Origin: Chitinophaga sp. S165
GTDB taxonomy: Bacteria; Bacteroidota; Bacteroidia; Chitinophagales; Chitinophagaceae
Direction: 5' to 3'
Length of the DNA: 64,000 nt
NCBI RefSeq assembly: GCF_003182155.1
Contig: NZ_QGTG01000001.1
Span: 1,546,991 to 1,610,990 of the forward strand
Shown here: piece after piece, positions 1-9,375 of the stretch
How the letters are laid out: each line of letters begins with the position of its first letter
Position numbering within the stretch: position 1 is the first letter of the stretch
The notes under the pieces: generated by a model
The model's input: the letters and a program-made list of their open reading frames with translations, nothing else
Database searches by the model: none
Told to the model about the DNA's origin: nothing
Made by a program: the position numbers and the translations under genes

Positions 1-1
1 A

Positions 2-130
2 CATACCTTTAATGTTTCTTTATTGCCGCGGTATTCAGGGAGTTATCATCTGAATCCGGCTAAAGCGGAAATGCAATACTTTCCGGTATTTATGGGCAGG
101 GAGGCTTTGAAGAAAGTGAATATTCACTAA
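2..130 (+). CDS. C-terminal end of an alpha-2-macroglobulin-like protein (partial)
   Basis: An open frame enters from the left edge and ends at TAA 128-130, giving 42 residues. It contains an aromatic-rich strand pattern (YSGSYHLNPAKAEMQYFP, then a GR pair and a short final strand) that resembles the C-terminal receptor-binding-like domain of bacterial alpha-2-macroglobulins, where a similar block with a conserved P, Y-P and GR precedes the stop. The rest lies outside the window, so the family call rests on this short stretch only. The lipoprotein gene starts 11 bp downstream on the same strand and may be cotranscribed. Confidence 0.45.
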   Translation, partial: HTFNVSLLPRYSGSYHLNPAKAEMQYFPVFMGREALKKVNIH

Positions 131-141
131 TTTTAACGATC

Positions 142-993
142 ATGAAAAATTACTCATATTTCTTACTCGCACTGATCCTTGCAGGTTGCGTGGAAAATAA
201 AACAAAGGAACAACAGGCAGACAGCACGGTTCAACAGGTAGAAAACAACACCGCTCTTTCTGAGGTACCGGAAACAGCAACACCGGTTGCACCGCCTGCT
301 GCGCCTGAAAAGATCATCAGGGAAAGGGCGCAGGGCAATGTAACGTTGCTGGACTCGGTGAATGGTCATCCTATTGTACAGCTCAATGATAACGTGCAAC
401 TGGAAGCCGGTATTCCGGCGAAAGGCTGGGCTTCTACACTGGTCACTACAGAGCTGAGTGAAACACAGACGGAAGGCCAGTTATTGAAGAAGGGCTCGCC
501 CATTATTGCAAATGGTAAAACAGTGGGAAAAGTGCTGGAAGATGTTGTGATAGAAATGACATTTAAGAACGATAAGGGAGTTAATACAGGTGTATTCCAT
601 GCAGCGGTACAGCAAAGCAAGATAAAGACCGGTACGATCATAGAAAACGTGCTTGCCGCTTATCTGAAGGAGCATAGCGGCCGTACATTATCTGACATGC
701 AGTCTTTTATCAAACAGTTCCAGCTGGAAGCGCTTGATATCAATAAACCTTATATCGAGTATTATAACTATGAAAGCGCAGCGGATGATCCGTCTCCGGG
801 CTATCGTACCGTATTGGTATTCCACCAGGATAAACTGATCGGCGTGGTTGACTCCAGAACCTTACAGCTGGAAGGGGCAAAACACTATCAGCTTGACAGG
901 GAGTATCATGGTTATTTCTTTACAGATACAGATGAGAAGATCAGGAAGGCCTATATTATGAAGTTTAACCAGTTTGTGAATTCGGCCGACTAA
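142..993 (+). CDS. Predicted lipoprotein of unknown function
   Basis: 283 residues. The N-terminus is a short lipoprotein signal with lipobox LAGC and Cys16, so the protein is probably anchored to an envelope membrane. Residues about 17-60 are a low-complexity Gln/Glu/Pro/Ala-rich linker. A folded region follows with a small beta-rich segment (about 65-135, with the phrase [15 protein letters not shown]) and a mixed alpha/beta C-terminal half. No enzyme motif is visible and I do not recognise the family. It lies 11 bp after the partial alpha-2-macroglobulin-like frame, so an envelope role next to that protein is possible. Its 3' end overlaps the end of the convergent sensor-kinase gene by 4 bp. 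Confidence 0.75.
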   Translation: MKNYSYFLLALILAGCVENKTKEQQADSTVQQVENNTALSEVPETATPVAPPAAPEKIIRERAQGNVTLLDSVNGHPIVQLNDNVQLEAGIPAKGWASTLVTTELSETQTEGQLLKKGSPIIANGKTVGKVLEDVVIEMTFKNDKGVNTGVFHAAVQQSKIKTGTIIENVLAAYLKEHSGRTLSDMQSFIKQFQLEALDINKPYIEYYNYESAADDPSPGYRTVLVFHQDKLIGVVDSRTLQLEGAKHYQLDREYHGYFFTDTDEKIRKAYIMKFNQFVNSAD

Positions 994-3713
994 AGTTTAG
1001 CCATCTGTTCTTTCATGAGCCGGATCACTAGCGTAGATTCCTCTTGCATGGATTCTATGAGGAAACCGAATTCCGGCTCGCGCTTGACGGTTAGCGTATC
1101 TAACTGGTCTGCAATGCGGGCCAGTTTGCCCAGACCGATGATCTGTGAAGTGCCGCGTATTTTATGACCGATGCGGTTGATCTTACGGATGTCGACAGCA
1201 GCTGCGGCAGATCGTAATTCTGCAACGGAAGATTGCAGTTCTTCGATGGTCAGTTTTAACAGTTGTTTCAATACAGATCTGTCCTCACCCACCAGATAGG
1301 CTTCGAGGGTACCCATATCAAAATGGGCTTCTTTCGCTTCCTGTTCGGTGGTGAGGATCGCAGGTCCCTCTTCGATAACGATGGTCAGCCATTTACGGAA
1401 CAGTTGTAATAGCTTTTCCTGGACCAACGGCTTGCCGATGAAATCGTTCATACCGGCCTCTATACACTTTTCTCTTTCCCCTTTCAGGTTACCGGCAGTT
1501 AATGCAATAATGGGTATACGTTGTCCGCCTGTTATTTCACGGATCTTCTTCGTAGCCTCATAACCGTTCATTACCGGCATTTGTACATCCATGAGGATCA
1601 GATCGGGCGTTGTGCCGCGACATACCCGTACGGCCTCAATACCGTCCTGTGCTTCATAGATACGTGCATCATGTGCGATCCTTCTGACTACGGTAGTGGC
1701 CAGCAGCATATTGACTGGATTATCCTCTACAATGAGGATATTCAGCCTGCCCCCGATCCATTGTTCTTCTTTTTCTTCTTTCTGATACCTGGTCTTTTTT
1801 TCTTTTCGGATCAGCATAGAAAGGCTGTTATAGAGTTCATTTATTTTGATCGGCTTCACCATACGTAATCCTATTTCCAGCTGATCGCAGACCCTGATGA
1901 TCCTTTCATCGTCGGAAGAGCTGTGCAACAGCACAACCCCATGTTCTCCAGGTAATCTGCCGAATTGATGCCTGATCTTTTTCACTGTTTCCAGACCGTC
2001 CATGTATGGCATATGGTAATCCATGAGGATGACGTCATAGTTATCGCCCTTCGACAGGAACTCCAGCGCATCAAATCCGCTACGGGCTTCTGTACAGGCA
2101 ATGCCTTTCATCGACAACATCTCTTTCAGGATGATACGGTTGTTATCGTTATCGTCCACGATCAATACCTGCCGGATCTTCTCAAGGCTTTCCCATTTAT
2201 CGGCCGGTGCTTCAGCAGTAGCCAATTCTATATCAAAGAAGAAAGTGCTCCCTTCGTTTATAGTGCTTTTTATCTGTAAATGGCTGCCCATCAGGGCGAG
2301 TAGTTTATTGGAAATGGTCAGTCCTAATCCGGTACCACCGTATTTCTTGGTAGTGGAAGCATCTTCCTGACGAAAGGCTTCAAAGATCTTGTATTGCTTT
2401 TCCGGTTTAATACCGATGCCTGTATCCCTTACTTCAAAGCGGATGCTCGCCCTTCCATCTTTCTTTATTTCGAGCGGCACTACTTTTAATTCGATCTCGC
2501 CACTGCTGGTAAATTTAACTGCGTTTCCCAGCATATTGATCAGGATCTGTTTCAGGCGGACCTCATCGAACCAGGCGAAGCGGGGCAGATTGGTAGACAC
2601 GTTGAGCAGCATTTCAAGTCCTTTGTGCTGGGCCTGATAGCAGACGATATCACTTACCTGACTGCTGAACTCATAGAGGTCATATTTATCAATATCAAGC
2701 TCTAATTTACCTGATTCTATCTTGGAGAAATCGAGGATGTCGTTAATGATACTTAAGAGCGCATTGGCAGACTGGTTTACGATAGATAGGTATTGATGCT
2801 GGGTCTCGTTCAGGTCTGTTTTTAATACGAGTTCTGTAAACCCTATCACGCCGTTTAGTGGAGTGCGGATCTCGTGGCTCATGTTAGCCAGAAATTCTGA
2901 CTTCGCCTTATTGGCTTGCTCCGCCTGTTGTTTAGCGGCTGCGAGGCTCGCCTTTTGGGAGATCAGTTCCTGTTCGGTCTCTTTTGAAACGGAGATATCC
3001 TGGAAGGTACCATACAGTCTTTTACATTTACCGTTCTCAAATTCCGCATTGCCGATAGCACGTACCCAACGTTCGTTCCCTTTTGCAGTAACGATCTGTA
3101 GTTCGAGGTCCCAGGGCTGTCCTGTTTCGATAATGTCTTTAAGGGCGGCGGTGATCATCTTCCGGCTGTTCCCTTCTTTATAAAAACCGACAGCGGCAGA
3201 TAAAGTAGGTTTAAAGCCCGGCGGCACTTCGTGAATGGTTTTTGTAATATCCGACCAAAACATTTCTTTGTGCACGAGATCAGCCTCCCATCCGCCTATG
3301 CGCGATAACTGGCTGGTACGCTGGAGGATCTCCCGGGTACGTTTCAGGTCTTTCTCTAATTCGAAGAATGCGGGAAAGTCACGTTCACTGATCTTCAATG
3401 CTTCTCTACGTCTATGATTAATGATTTCGGTAGTGATATCGGCAATGATCACGTCAATGGCTCTCCGCTGCCGGGCATCAAGTTGCCTCGGCGACTTATC
3501 CATGAGGGTTAAAGTGCCAAGCAGCGCTCCGTCTGCAGATGTCAGATCGTATGAAATGTAGAAGGCAGCGTCTTTTTGAGCTATGGCAATGCCATATGCA
3601 ATGACAACGGATTGCTGTTGATCATTCATGATAGAGATCGTTGCTACCTGTACATTGCAAACCAGAGAGGCTAATTCAGTTTGTCTATTTAATTTCTCCT
3701 GTAAGATTTGCAT
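990..3713 (-). CDS. Hybrid sensor histidine kinase (GAF-like, PAS, HisKA, HATPase, two REC, Hpt)
   Basis: 907 residues and no membrane segment, so probably cytosolic. Order: a shortened GAF-like domain (about 10-95), a PAS/PAC sensor (about 130-245), a coiled linker, HisKA with phospho-acceptor His280 in [12 protein letters not shown], and HATPase with N-box (N393/N397), DTGIGI at 430-435 and GGTGLGL at 459-465. Two receiver domains follow (phospho-acceptors Asp565 and Asp709, with Lys620 and Lys761), then a C-terminal Hpt domain with His850 in HKIRGTS. This is a complete internal phosphorelay: His280 to Asp to His850. The output partner is not encoded nearby. The GAF-like domain joins its first strands directly to its last ones and appears to lack the central part. 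ATG at 3713 is the start. The stimulus is unknown. Confidence 0.95.
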   Translation of the reverse strand: MQILQEKLNRQTELASLVCNVQVATISIMNDQQQSVVIAYGIAIAQKDAAFYISYDLTSADGALLGTLTLMDKSPRQLDARQRRAIDVIIADITTEIINHRRREALKISERDFPAFFELEKDLKRTREILQRTSQLSRIGGWEADLVHKEMFWSDITKTIHEVPPGFKPTLSAAVGFYKEGNSRKMITAALKDIIETGQPWDLELQIVTAKGNERWVRAIGNAEFENGKCKRLYGTFQDISVSKETEQELISQKASLAAAKQQAEQANKAKSEFLANMSHEIRTPLNGVIGFTELVLKTDLNETQHQYLSIVNQSANALLSIINDILDFSKIESGKLELDIDKYDLYEFSSQVSDIVCYQAQHKGLEMLLNVSTNLPRFAWFDEVRLKQILINMLGNAVKFTSSGEIELKVVPLEIKKDGRASIRFEVRDTGIGIKPEKQYKIFEAFRQEDASTTKKYGGTGLGLTISNKLLALMGSHLQIKSTINEGSTFFFDIELATAEAPADKWESLEKIRQVLIVDDNDNNRIILKEMLSMKGIACTEARSGFDALEFLSKGDNYDVILMDYHMPYMDGLETVKKIRHQFGRLPGEHGVVLLHSSSDDERIIRVCDQLEIGLRMVKPIKINELYNSLSMLIRKEKKTRYQKEEKEEQWIGGRLNILIVEDNPVNMLLATTVVRRIAHDARIYEAQDGIEAVRVCRGTTPDLILMDVQMPVMNGYEATKKIREITGGQRIPIIALTAGNLKGEREKCIEAGMNDFIGKPLVQEKLLQLFRKWLTIVIEEGPAILTTEQEAKEAHFDMGTLEAYLVGEDRSVLKQLLKLTIEELQSSVAELRSAAAAVDIRKINRIGHKIRGTSQIIGLGKLARIADQLDTLTVKREPEFGFLIESMQEESTLVIRLMKEQMAKL

Positions 3714-4060
3714 TCAACCACTAAAATCTTTTTCAGTGTAACGAATTCGATGCTGATAATTATTACTGTTCTTATTGCAAAAGCCGTTTATGTAGAGTTG
3801 TGAAGATACGTAAATAAATGTATGCTACAACAGCGTGAAAAACAGATAGTTGATACGTTAAAGTTGTTCCGGCCGATATCCGGCGAAATCAGGCACTGAT
3901 AAGGGTTTAAGAGAACAAGTGTATAAGTTACGTTTGCGGATGTGCTATTTATCGGGGGATATTTATGGACGCTGAACACCAGGCTGGACCATTGCAAAAC
4001 GGCATAAAATCTAAAGGAAATCTGAATCAGTATTGTTCCTGGAGGGATATGAAATAACGA
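3714..4060. other. Intergenic stretch without a supported gene
   Basis: Between the start of the minus-strand sensor kinase and the 3' end of the minus-strand AHSA1-type gene. It must hold the kinase promoter. No clear TAnnTTTG element was found on the minus strand. The short frames here lack start context and coding character. Confidence 0.5.
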
Positions 4061-4099
4061 TGCGGATACACAATGGTATGATACCATCGTGCATCCGCA
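4061..4099 (-). terminator. Hairpin terminator downstream of the AHSA1-type gene
   Basis: An inverted repeat: TGCGGATACAC pairs with GTGCATCCGCA with one mismatch, and the inner arms ATGGTA/TACCAT flank a TGA loop. On the minus strand it lies 19 bp past the stop of the AHSA1-type gene and is followed by a moderately T-rich stretch. Confidence 0.6.
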
Positions 4100-4117
4100 A
4101 AGGTATATGCCTTGTTC

Positions 4118-4558
4118 TTATGCCTTCTCTACAAACTTCTTTAATGAAGTTCCGATCAGCTCTGTCCAACCCATTACAAAGTTCTCCTTTGCGAAAGCCT
4201 GTACTGCTGGGAAAGTTTCCAGGCCGGCATGTGTCAGTTTTAAGCGTGTTTTATTGCCCTCCGGGAAGAGTTCGAACGTAACGAAGGAATTTCCTTCGTA
4301 TCCCTTATACCTCCAGCTGTAGGTCAGTTTCCGGTCTGTTTCGACCTCCGTCACCTTACAAAGATGGTTGTACTCATGTCCTTCGGTACCGATACCGGTA
4401 AATTCGAATTCTGTCCCTATTTCGGGCTTAAATGCAGGAACATCGAAATACCACTGTTTCATCTGGTCCTTATTGGTAATGGCGTCCCAGACTTTTTTCA
4501 CCGGCGCATCATAAGTTCGTTCGATAACAAATGGTTCGCTTTTCATGATCTGTATCAT
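4118..4558 (-). CDS. SRPBCC / AHSA1-type (Hsp90 ATPase activator homologue-like) protein
   Basis: 146 residues. The START-like helix-grip fold is recognisable from the opening strand VIERTYDAPVKKVWDAIT, the segment MKQWYFDVPAFKPEIGTEF, central strands with TYSWRYKGYEG and VTFELFPEG, and the long C-terminal helix containing GWTELIGTSLKKFVE. Such proteins bind small hydrophobic ligands in an internal cavity; the ligand here is unknown. The ATG at 4558 is used, and a second ATG four codons later is possible. The gene is monocistronic: a Bacteroidota-type -7 element and two AACC-NNNN-GGTT sites lie just upstream, and a hairpin lies downstream. Confidence 0.85.
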   Translation of the reverse strand: MIQIMKSEPFVIERTYDAPVKKVWDAITNKDQMKQWYFDVPAFKPEIGTEFEFTGIGTEGHEYNHLCKVTEVETDRKLTYSWRYKGYEGNSFVTFELFPEGNKTRLKLTHAGLETFPAVQAFAKENFVMGWTELIGTSLKKFVEKA

Positions 4559-4591
4559 TTTAACATGTTTAGATGAGCAGATAATATATAT

Positions 4592-4630
4592 AACCGATCG
4601 GTTACAAATATAAAGGAAACCTTTCGGTTA
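4592..4630 (-). promoter_or_regulatory. Promoter -7 element flanked by two AACC-N4-GGTT operator-like sites
   Basis: On the minus strand, TATATTTG (4605-4612) matches the Bacteroidota -7 consensus TAnnTTTG. It is flanked by AACCGATCGGTT (4592-4603, a perfect 12-bp palindrome) and AACCTTTCGGTT (4618-4629), 26 bp apart and both followed by ACA. This arrangement suggests repression of the AHSA1-type gene by a dimeric regulator, for example of the TetR family. No adjacent regulator gene is present to assign. Confidence 0.55.
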
Positions 4631-4695
4631 CAGAAATTATTTTCTCAACTACAGCCGGTCTGGGGGATCATATCTTCCTCCGGATGGGTTTCAGT

Positions 4696-5136
4696 TTACA
4701 GTTCTTTGATCATTTTAAAGTGTGGGATCCCTACTTCAGTAAACTGGTCGCCAACAATGGTATATTCGTTTTTAAGGTAGAAATTAACGGCTTCCTGGCG
4801 GGCATTCAGCTCAATGCGGGAATACCCCCTTTCACGGGCCACTTCTTCGCTGAACTTTACCATCCGGGTACCGGCATTAATGCCCCGGGCTGTTTCAGCA
4901 ACCGCTACCTGCCTCATTTTGACATATCCCTGCCCAGGGGTCAGGATAAGCGTACCGATCAGCTCCGTATTATGGAACAGGCCAATATGGATATCGTTTA
5001 CTTCTTTACTCAGGTCTTCGGTGAGCAGGTCCATGCCAAGCGGCTTACGGAGTATCTCATTCCTGAGTTTCACTTCCTGATCGTAATCGGGTCCCGGACA
5101 GGCTATTATTTTTGCGACGAGCTTTTCTGTGTTCAT
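4696..5136 (-). CDS. GNAT-family N-acetyltransferase
   Basis: 146 residues, the size of a single GNAT domain. The acyl-CoA pyrophosphate-binding motif is visible as RQVAVAETARGINAGT (R84-G-I-N-A-G89), preceded by strands with GTLILTPGQGYVKM and followed by a helix and the strand RIELNARQEAVNFYLKNEY, typical of motif B. Such enzymes move an acetyl group from acetyl-CoA to an amine; the substrate cannot be told from sequence. ATG 5136 is preceded by a -7 element about 26 bp upstream. It has its own promoter and does not appear to form an operon with its neighbours. Confidence 0.9.
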   Translation of the reverse strand: MNTEKLVAKIIACPGPDYDQEVKLRNEILRKPLGMDLLTEDLSKEVNDIHIGLFHNTELIGTLILTPGQGYVKMRQVAVAETARGINAGTRMVKFSEEVARERGYSRIELNARQEAVNFYLKNEYTIVGDQFTEVGIPHFKMIKEL

Positions 5137-5161
5137 ATCTTTCGTTTATTTCTAATCTCCG

Positions 5162-5169
5162 CAAAATTA
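5162..5169 (-). promoter_or_regulatory. Bacteroidota -7 element for the GNAT gene
   Basis: CAAAATTA on the plus strand reads TAATTTTG on the minus strand, matching TAnnTTTG. It lies 26 bp upstream of the ATG. No good TTTG -33 box was found at the expected spacing. Confidence 0.45.
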
Positions 5170-5215
5170 GGCCTATCAGCGGAAGAAAAAGAAACAGGAC
5201 ATAAAACAAGTTCCT

Positions 5216-6574
5216 TTACAAAAAAACTGACAACTCTTTTTCAGTCAGTATTTTGTTTACCGCTAATCTGAGTTCTTCCTCGGAACTGGCAGTGACGTTC
5301 ACGAGAGAGTAAGCATGCGCTCCCAATAACATGTCCATGCGCCACTCCAGTTGCCTGTTTGTTGTTGCTACACCGTTATCATACCACCATGCTGTATACA
5401 GCTGATCTTTGTCCTGCTGCAATAAGGCCGTGTATATTGTATGTCCGGCCACCAATGTCTCCTTCACTTTATACAAGTTATATCCGCTGCCTTTCCAACA
5501 GATCATGGGATTGTGCTCGGTATAATAACTGGCCGGGATATGTTTAATGTAAACAAGTAAGGTGTCGTTCTGTATCCTGATAATATTTCCAGGTAAAGGT
5601 TGTACAGCGAAGCCCTTCATTGCCGGCAAACCGGATAAGAGTTGATTGCCTGTCTCCCTGGGCTTGTTGACGAGGAATGCTGTTATCAGGCCTACGGGCA
5701 ATAGTGCGTTCAGCAGGAACAACTTTACTGCAGAACGGAGTATGTAATATTTCCTGTGCAGCACTACCGGTTTGCCGTACCTGCGTACAAGCCAGGGTAT
5801 GAGGAACAGCAGCGGAACGATCACGTACAACACAAGGCACATCATGCCTGCCACATCGTGCATGATTGTTCCTGGCATAATATTCAGCCACACAATGAAG
5901 ATGATACGTAAAAGATTAGATACGACGTTCATCAATATCATAGCAGCCAGCAAGGCTAATACCAGCCATAGGTTTAACTCTTTTTTATACTGCTTCTGAT
6001 AAAAGCCGATAAGTATGATGCCACACAACAATGCAGTTACCATCATTTGTAATCCCATGCAGGTAGGATCTACAGAAAACTCATTGCCATTGCAGATGAT
6101 CATGTTACCCTGTACGCTGACCTGCTGACCTGCTACCCGGATGGCACTGCCGGCCCATGCGGTCAGTGCCAGGCGTATCGGGAAACTGAACACGTTCATG
6201 GCATATTCAAAGATCGGGGACATCATCACCAATACCAGGACGGGCAGGGAATTGATCCGTCCGTAAAAGGTTTCTGCCAGCAACAGGCATCCGCACAAAC
6301 AGGAAACACAGAGGAATGTTTTGGCAGGTACCAGTAAATACAGGAACAGGGCTGTTACAGCAAGATAAAAATAGCGTGTATTACCTCTTTCGCTTTTGTT
6401 GAATGATGTAGTGAAAAGTAATGCGATCACTCCCAGCACAAGTCCGGCATCTAATACCAGATAACGGTGCAGCCCCACCAGCAGCACAAAGCCGTAACAT
6501 GCAAGCACCGCCAGCGGCCAGCACCGGCCAGCCCGCAGGATGCCTGTTGTTAATGCAAAAAGTCCCTTGCTCAT
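5216..6574 (-). CDS. xrtN: Exosortase N (XrtN)
   Basis: 452 residues with about eight hydrophobic segments in the first 300, then a soluble C-terminal domain. The exosortase catalytic triad is visible: Cys172 in DPTCMGLQ, Arg223 in SNLLRIIF and His239 in IMHDVAG, each at the head of a membrane segment as in archaeosortase/exosortase enzymes. These cleave PEP-CTERM-type tails in the cytoplasmic membrane. The extra C-terminal domain (about 305-452) resembles the periplasmic extension found on some exosortases. The start codon overlaps the stop of the upstream VIT gene by 4 bp, so the two are translationally coupled. The VIT protein carries the only matching tail seen in the window and is the likely dedicated substrate. 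The N subtype is assigned from this pairing. Confidence 0.88.
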   Translation of the reverse strand: MSKGLFALTTGILRAGRCWPLAVLACYGFVLLVGLHRYLVLDAGLVLGVIALLFTTSFNKSERGNTRYFYLAVTALFLYLLVPAKTFLCVSCLCGCLLLAETFYGRINSLPVLVLVMMSPIFEYAMNVFSFPIRLALTAWAGSAIRVAGQQVSVQGNMIICNGNEFSVDPTCMGLQMMVTALLCGIILIGFYQKQYKKELNLWLVLALLAAMILMNVVSNLLRIIFIVWLNIMPGTIMHDVAGMMCLVLYVIVPLLFLIPWLVRRYGKPVVLHRKYYILRSAVKLFLLNALLPVGLITAFLVNKPRETGNQLLSGLPAMKGFAVQPLPGNIIRIQNDTLLVYIKHIPASYYTEHNPMICWKGSGYNLYKVKETLVAGHTIYTALLQQDKDQLYTAWWYDNGVATTNRQLEWRMDMLLGAHAYSLVNVTASSEEELRLAVNKILTEKELSVFL

Positions 6575-9159
6575 ATATTGTCAGTACGTTTGAATAATGC
6601 AGGTCTGTATTTCAGGTATGCGATGAGCAGCAGACCGAGTACGATCAATAACCATTCATGCGGTTCCGGCACGGCGCCTTTATTCTTCAGCCCTGCATTT
6701 TTCAGACTGTTGTTGCTGTCTTCGATATTAAAGCGGTCATAGTCTGCCTGTGTTTCCAATACCACCAGGCTGGATAAGGGCGTTACTACGTATGCTTCCG
6801 CCGCCTCTGCTACAAGCGTATCACTTTCCTGTCCACCGGTCAGCAGACGAGGTCCCATGGCATGCATGATATGATTGTAGGCAAACAAGCGCTTCAGATG
6901 GTCCGGTGCTGTAGAGACTTCCGTGCCCGGTGTGCGTGTAATGGTCATACCGGCAGTTTCTATCACAACACGGTTGTCATTTTCAATACTGGATGGGAAA
7001 CGGTGGTCGTCCAATAACGTTTGCAGACCGGCGATATCTCCCTGGTCATAACGGAAGGTCCTGCATTCCTTGAGCGTTCTGAGGTAAGGCGATAGTTCTC
7101 CTCCGAGATTGTACAACATTACATGCTGGTTGCCGCCCAGCCATTTTTTCAGGACCTGTATGAAAGATGTCCGCTCTATATTCTCCTGATCCTGCATAAA
7201 AGATACTTCTTCCAGATCATTTATTGCCGGTGAATTAGTAACACTTTTGGTAATGACAAGCGCGGTAGCCGGTTGAGAGATCTGGAAAAACGGGAACAGG
7301 CTGAAACGGTCCTCAGCAGCCTGCTCAAACAGTCCGTCAGTATTCGCCGGGGTTACCTGCTCCATCTTATCATTAACGTATACCCAGACACGCTTGTTAT
7401 TCAGCAAAGCGAGTACGCTGCGGTACTCCTGTTTGCTCCAGGCATTATTGACATCCAGGTATACATCAGCGATATCCGCAGCGGCCAGTTCTTTTCTATA
7501 AGGAGACACGGTAAATGTCTGATTATTGTGGCTGAACAACTTGTGCACCAGCCCTTCATCCTTAAAGGAAACTTCCCAGTCTGCCAGGTAAGGGCCACCC
7601 GCAGTCAGGCGGTCATCATTTCCTTTACTGAAGATGCCTGACTGGTTGAGATCTGACGGTGGTGTTTCGAAGGAAATGTCAACGTGTTCGCCCGTGCCGG
7701 CTATAGATGGACCATCGAAATAAATATTGCGGTACATCAGTTTACCATGTTCCAATGACAATGGCGCGGTGATACCAATTTTAAACTGACGTTCTTCATT
7801 ATCCAGTACGGGGAATACTCTCACAGTAACGGTATTTCCTTCCTGCCAGTGCACGACCGAAGGATCGCGTTGTTCAACGCCTACAATAGTTTTGTAGGCA
7901 CTATCGGCTTTTGCTTTAGTAGTGAGAATGCCTTTTTCTTCCTTGTTATTGATCCAGAGGGACAGCGAAGAAACGACCGCTCCTTCAGGAAGATGAAAAA
8001 TGTAGATGGCCTCTTCACTGTCTCTCCATCGCCCGCGACCGGCATTTCTCATATTCCTTACGCTAACCGTTTTTTCTGTGTATGCCATTCTTAACCGGGG
8101 CCATATGCGGGCAGCAGTCTGCACATGGGTAGTTTGCAGATCATCACCCGACCACAAACGCTCTTCTGCCTGGTAACGGGAATCGTACGTAGCCTTCAGC
8201 ACTTTTATACGATCTTCCTCATACATTGACGAGTTACCGCCTAATGCGGCAGCGATCATTACAAGCGGGTCATGTTTTTTCCCTTCATTCCATCTGGATG
8301 GACCGATGCCAAAAAAGGAGTCGCTAGCCCCCCAGGTATCGGGAGTTGTATATACCATATCGGCCTTTAGTATCCTCTCGGTAATGAAATCAGGGGTAAT
8401 ATGCTGGGCGACGTTTAGCCAGCCGGGTAAGTAAGTATCACCTGTAACCGGTCTATAACGAGCCTTATCCATCTCCAGTACTTTAACCCTCCATATCAGT
8501 GAGTATACCATTACGATCAGCAGCGTAGTGCCGATACCAGACAAGAATGCCAGTTTATAAGTCCGCTTCTTCGCGTAACTGCGAAGGAACAAACGGATAG
8601 TATATAAACAGAATAAAAGCGGAACGAGGGCGTGCAGCGAAATACCAAAGAAAAAACTGGCTATGATACCCAATATAGCATAGGGACCTATATAGATGAT
8701 CATATACAGGAAACAACAGAAAGACAATCCTAACAGGAAGAACATCGTCACGCGTACGGGAACCGGCATCACGCGCAGAAAGGCAAAGGCCGCATAGTTA
8801 ACGGTACAGAGCACTATTGTTATGGCAAACCATGTCGTCGATACTTCAAAGATGGTGAAATAGCGGTTGAGGGAGTATGCACTAACCAGGAACATCAACA
8901 GGAAAAGAAAAAAAGGATGCAGCCCTTCCCTACCCTTGCGCAATCGTCGGCTGAATAATAAAATACAGAAATAAAGTACGGTAATAGCGTGGTTCATACA
9001 GAACCAGATGAATCCTTCTTCTACCGGTATGAGGACCGGCATCAGGTCGGGAATAATGAAAACGATCAGGGTAACAGCGAGGAGTATCAATCCTGCGCAA
9101 TAGATCGGATCACTAAAATGTTTTCTTATAATTTTCAAAGGTATAGTTTGTCTGTTCAT
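6571..9159 (-). CDS. XrtN-system VIT domain protein with PEP-CTERM-like sorting tail
   Basis: 862 residues from ATG 9159; the frame extends to a GTG at 9180, but that would place the start inside an operator-like repeat. The N-terminal third has about seven hydrophobic segments. A VIT (vault/inter-alpha-trypsin) domain follows around residues 370-490, with the phrases EEAIYIFHLPEGAV and NTVTVRVFPVLDNEERQF. The middle region is soluble. The C-terminus is a classic tripartite sorting signal: VPEP, a hydrophobic helix of about 15 residues, then basic KYRP-KR. That is what an exosortase recognises, and xrtN overlaps the stop by 4 bp. No vWA domain is evident. The function is unknown; it is presumably processed and displayed at the envelope. 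Confidence 0.88.
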   Translation of the reverse strand: MNRQTIPLKIIRKHFSDPIYCAGLILLAVTLIVFIIPDLMPVLIPVEEGFIWFCMNHAITVLYFCILLFSRRLRKGREGLHPFFLFLLMFLVSAYSLNRYFTIFEVSTTWFAITIVLCTVNYAAFAFLRVMPVPVRVTMFFLLGLSFCCFLYMIIYIGPYAILGIIASFFFGISLHALVPLLFCLYTIRLFLRSYAKKRTYKLAFLSGIGTTLLIVMVYSLIWRVKVLEMDKARYRPVTGDTYLPGWLNVAQHITPDFITERILKADMVYTTPDTWGASDSFFGIGPSRWNEGKKHDPLVMIAAALGGNSSMYEEDRIKVLKATYDSRYQAEERLWSGDDLQTTHVQTAARIWPRLRMAYTEKTVSVRNMRNAGRGRWRDSEEAIYIFHLPEGAVVSSLSLWINNKEEKGILTTKAKADSAYKTIVGVEQRDPSVVHWQEGNTVTVRVFPVLDNEERQFKIGITAPLSLEHGKLMYRNIYFDGPSIAGTGEHVDISFETPPSDLNQSGIFSKGNDDRLTAGGPYLADWEVSFKDEGLVHKLFSHNNQTFTVSPYRKELAAADIADVYLDVNNAWSKQEYRSVLALLNNKRVWVYVNDKMEQVTPANTDGLFEQAAEDRFSLFPFFQISQPATALVITKSVTNSPAINDLEEVSFMQDQENIERTSFIQVLKKWLGGNQHVMLYNLGGELSPYLRTLKECRTFRYDQGDIAGLQTLLDDHRFPSSIENDNRVVIETAGMTITRTPGTEVSTAPDHLKRLFAYNHIMHAMGPRLLTGGQESDTLVAEAAEAYVVTPLSSLVVLETQADYDRFNIEDSNNSLKNAGLKNKGAVPEPHEWLLIVLGLLLIAYLKYRPALFKRTDNI

Positions 9160-9168
9160 AATTAAATC

Positions 9169-9253
9169 ACTTTGAATCACAAAGCACGTAGGGCTAAAAA
9201 AACAGGCTGTAGCCCGTTTAGATGTTTAATATTTACTTTGAGATACAAAGTAA
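9169..9253. promoter_or_regulatory. Two ACTTTG-N5-CAAAG inverted repeats in the divergent region
   Basis: Site 1 (9169-9184) is ACTTTG-AATCA-CAAAG, just before the VIT gene start. Site 2 (9233-9253) is TTACTTTG-AGATA-CAAAGTAA. The shared half-site and equal 5-bp spacer suggest one dimeric regulator acting on the VIT/xrtN genes and possibly on the divergent ergothioneine operon. A weaker inverted repeat GGGCTA...TAGCCC (9191-9215) lies between them. Confidence 0.5.
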
Positions 9254-9375
9254 GTAAAAGAAAATGATCTATGCAAATTCCATGTCAAAAAAAAGTGCTA
9301 TCTTCTGACATCGCGACCTACCTCCGCAGGTATAATATTTGGTCCTGTAATTATAACACATTAAACGACAACACG

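Noticed and set aside
4684-5271. Plus-strand 195-codon frame opposite the acetyltransferase
   Set aside because: It lies antisense to a clear GNAT gene and has no recognisable motif; the GNAT frame carries the acyl-CoA motif and a promoter.
9271-9375. N-terminal extension of the DUF427 protein
   Set aside because: The extra 35 residues do not belong to the family, and ATG 9376 gives the normal 93-residue length.
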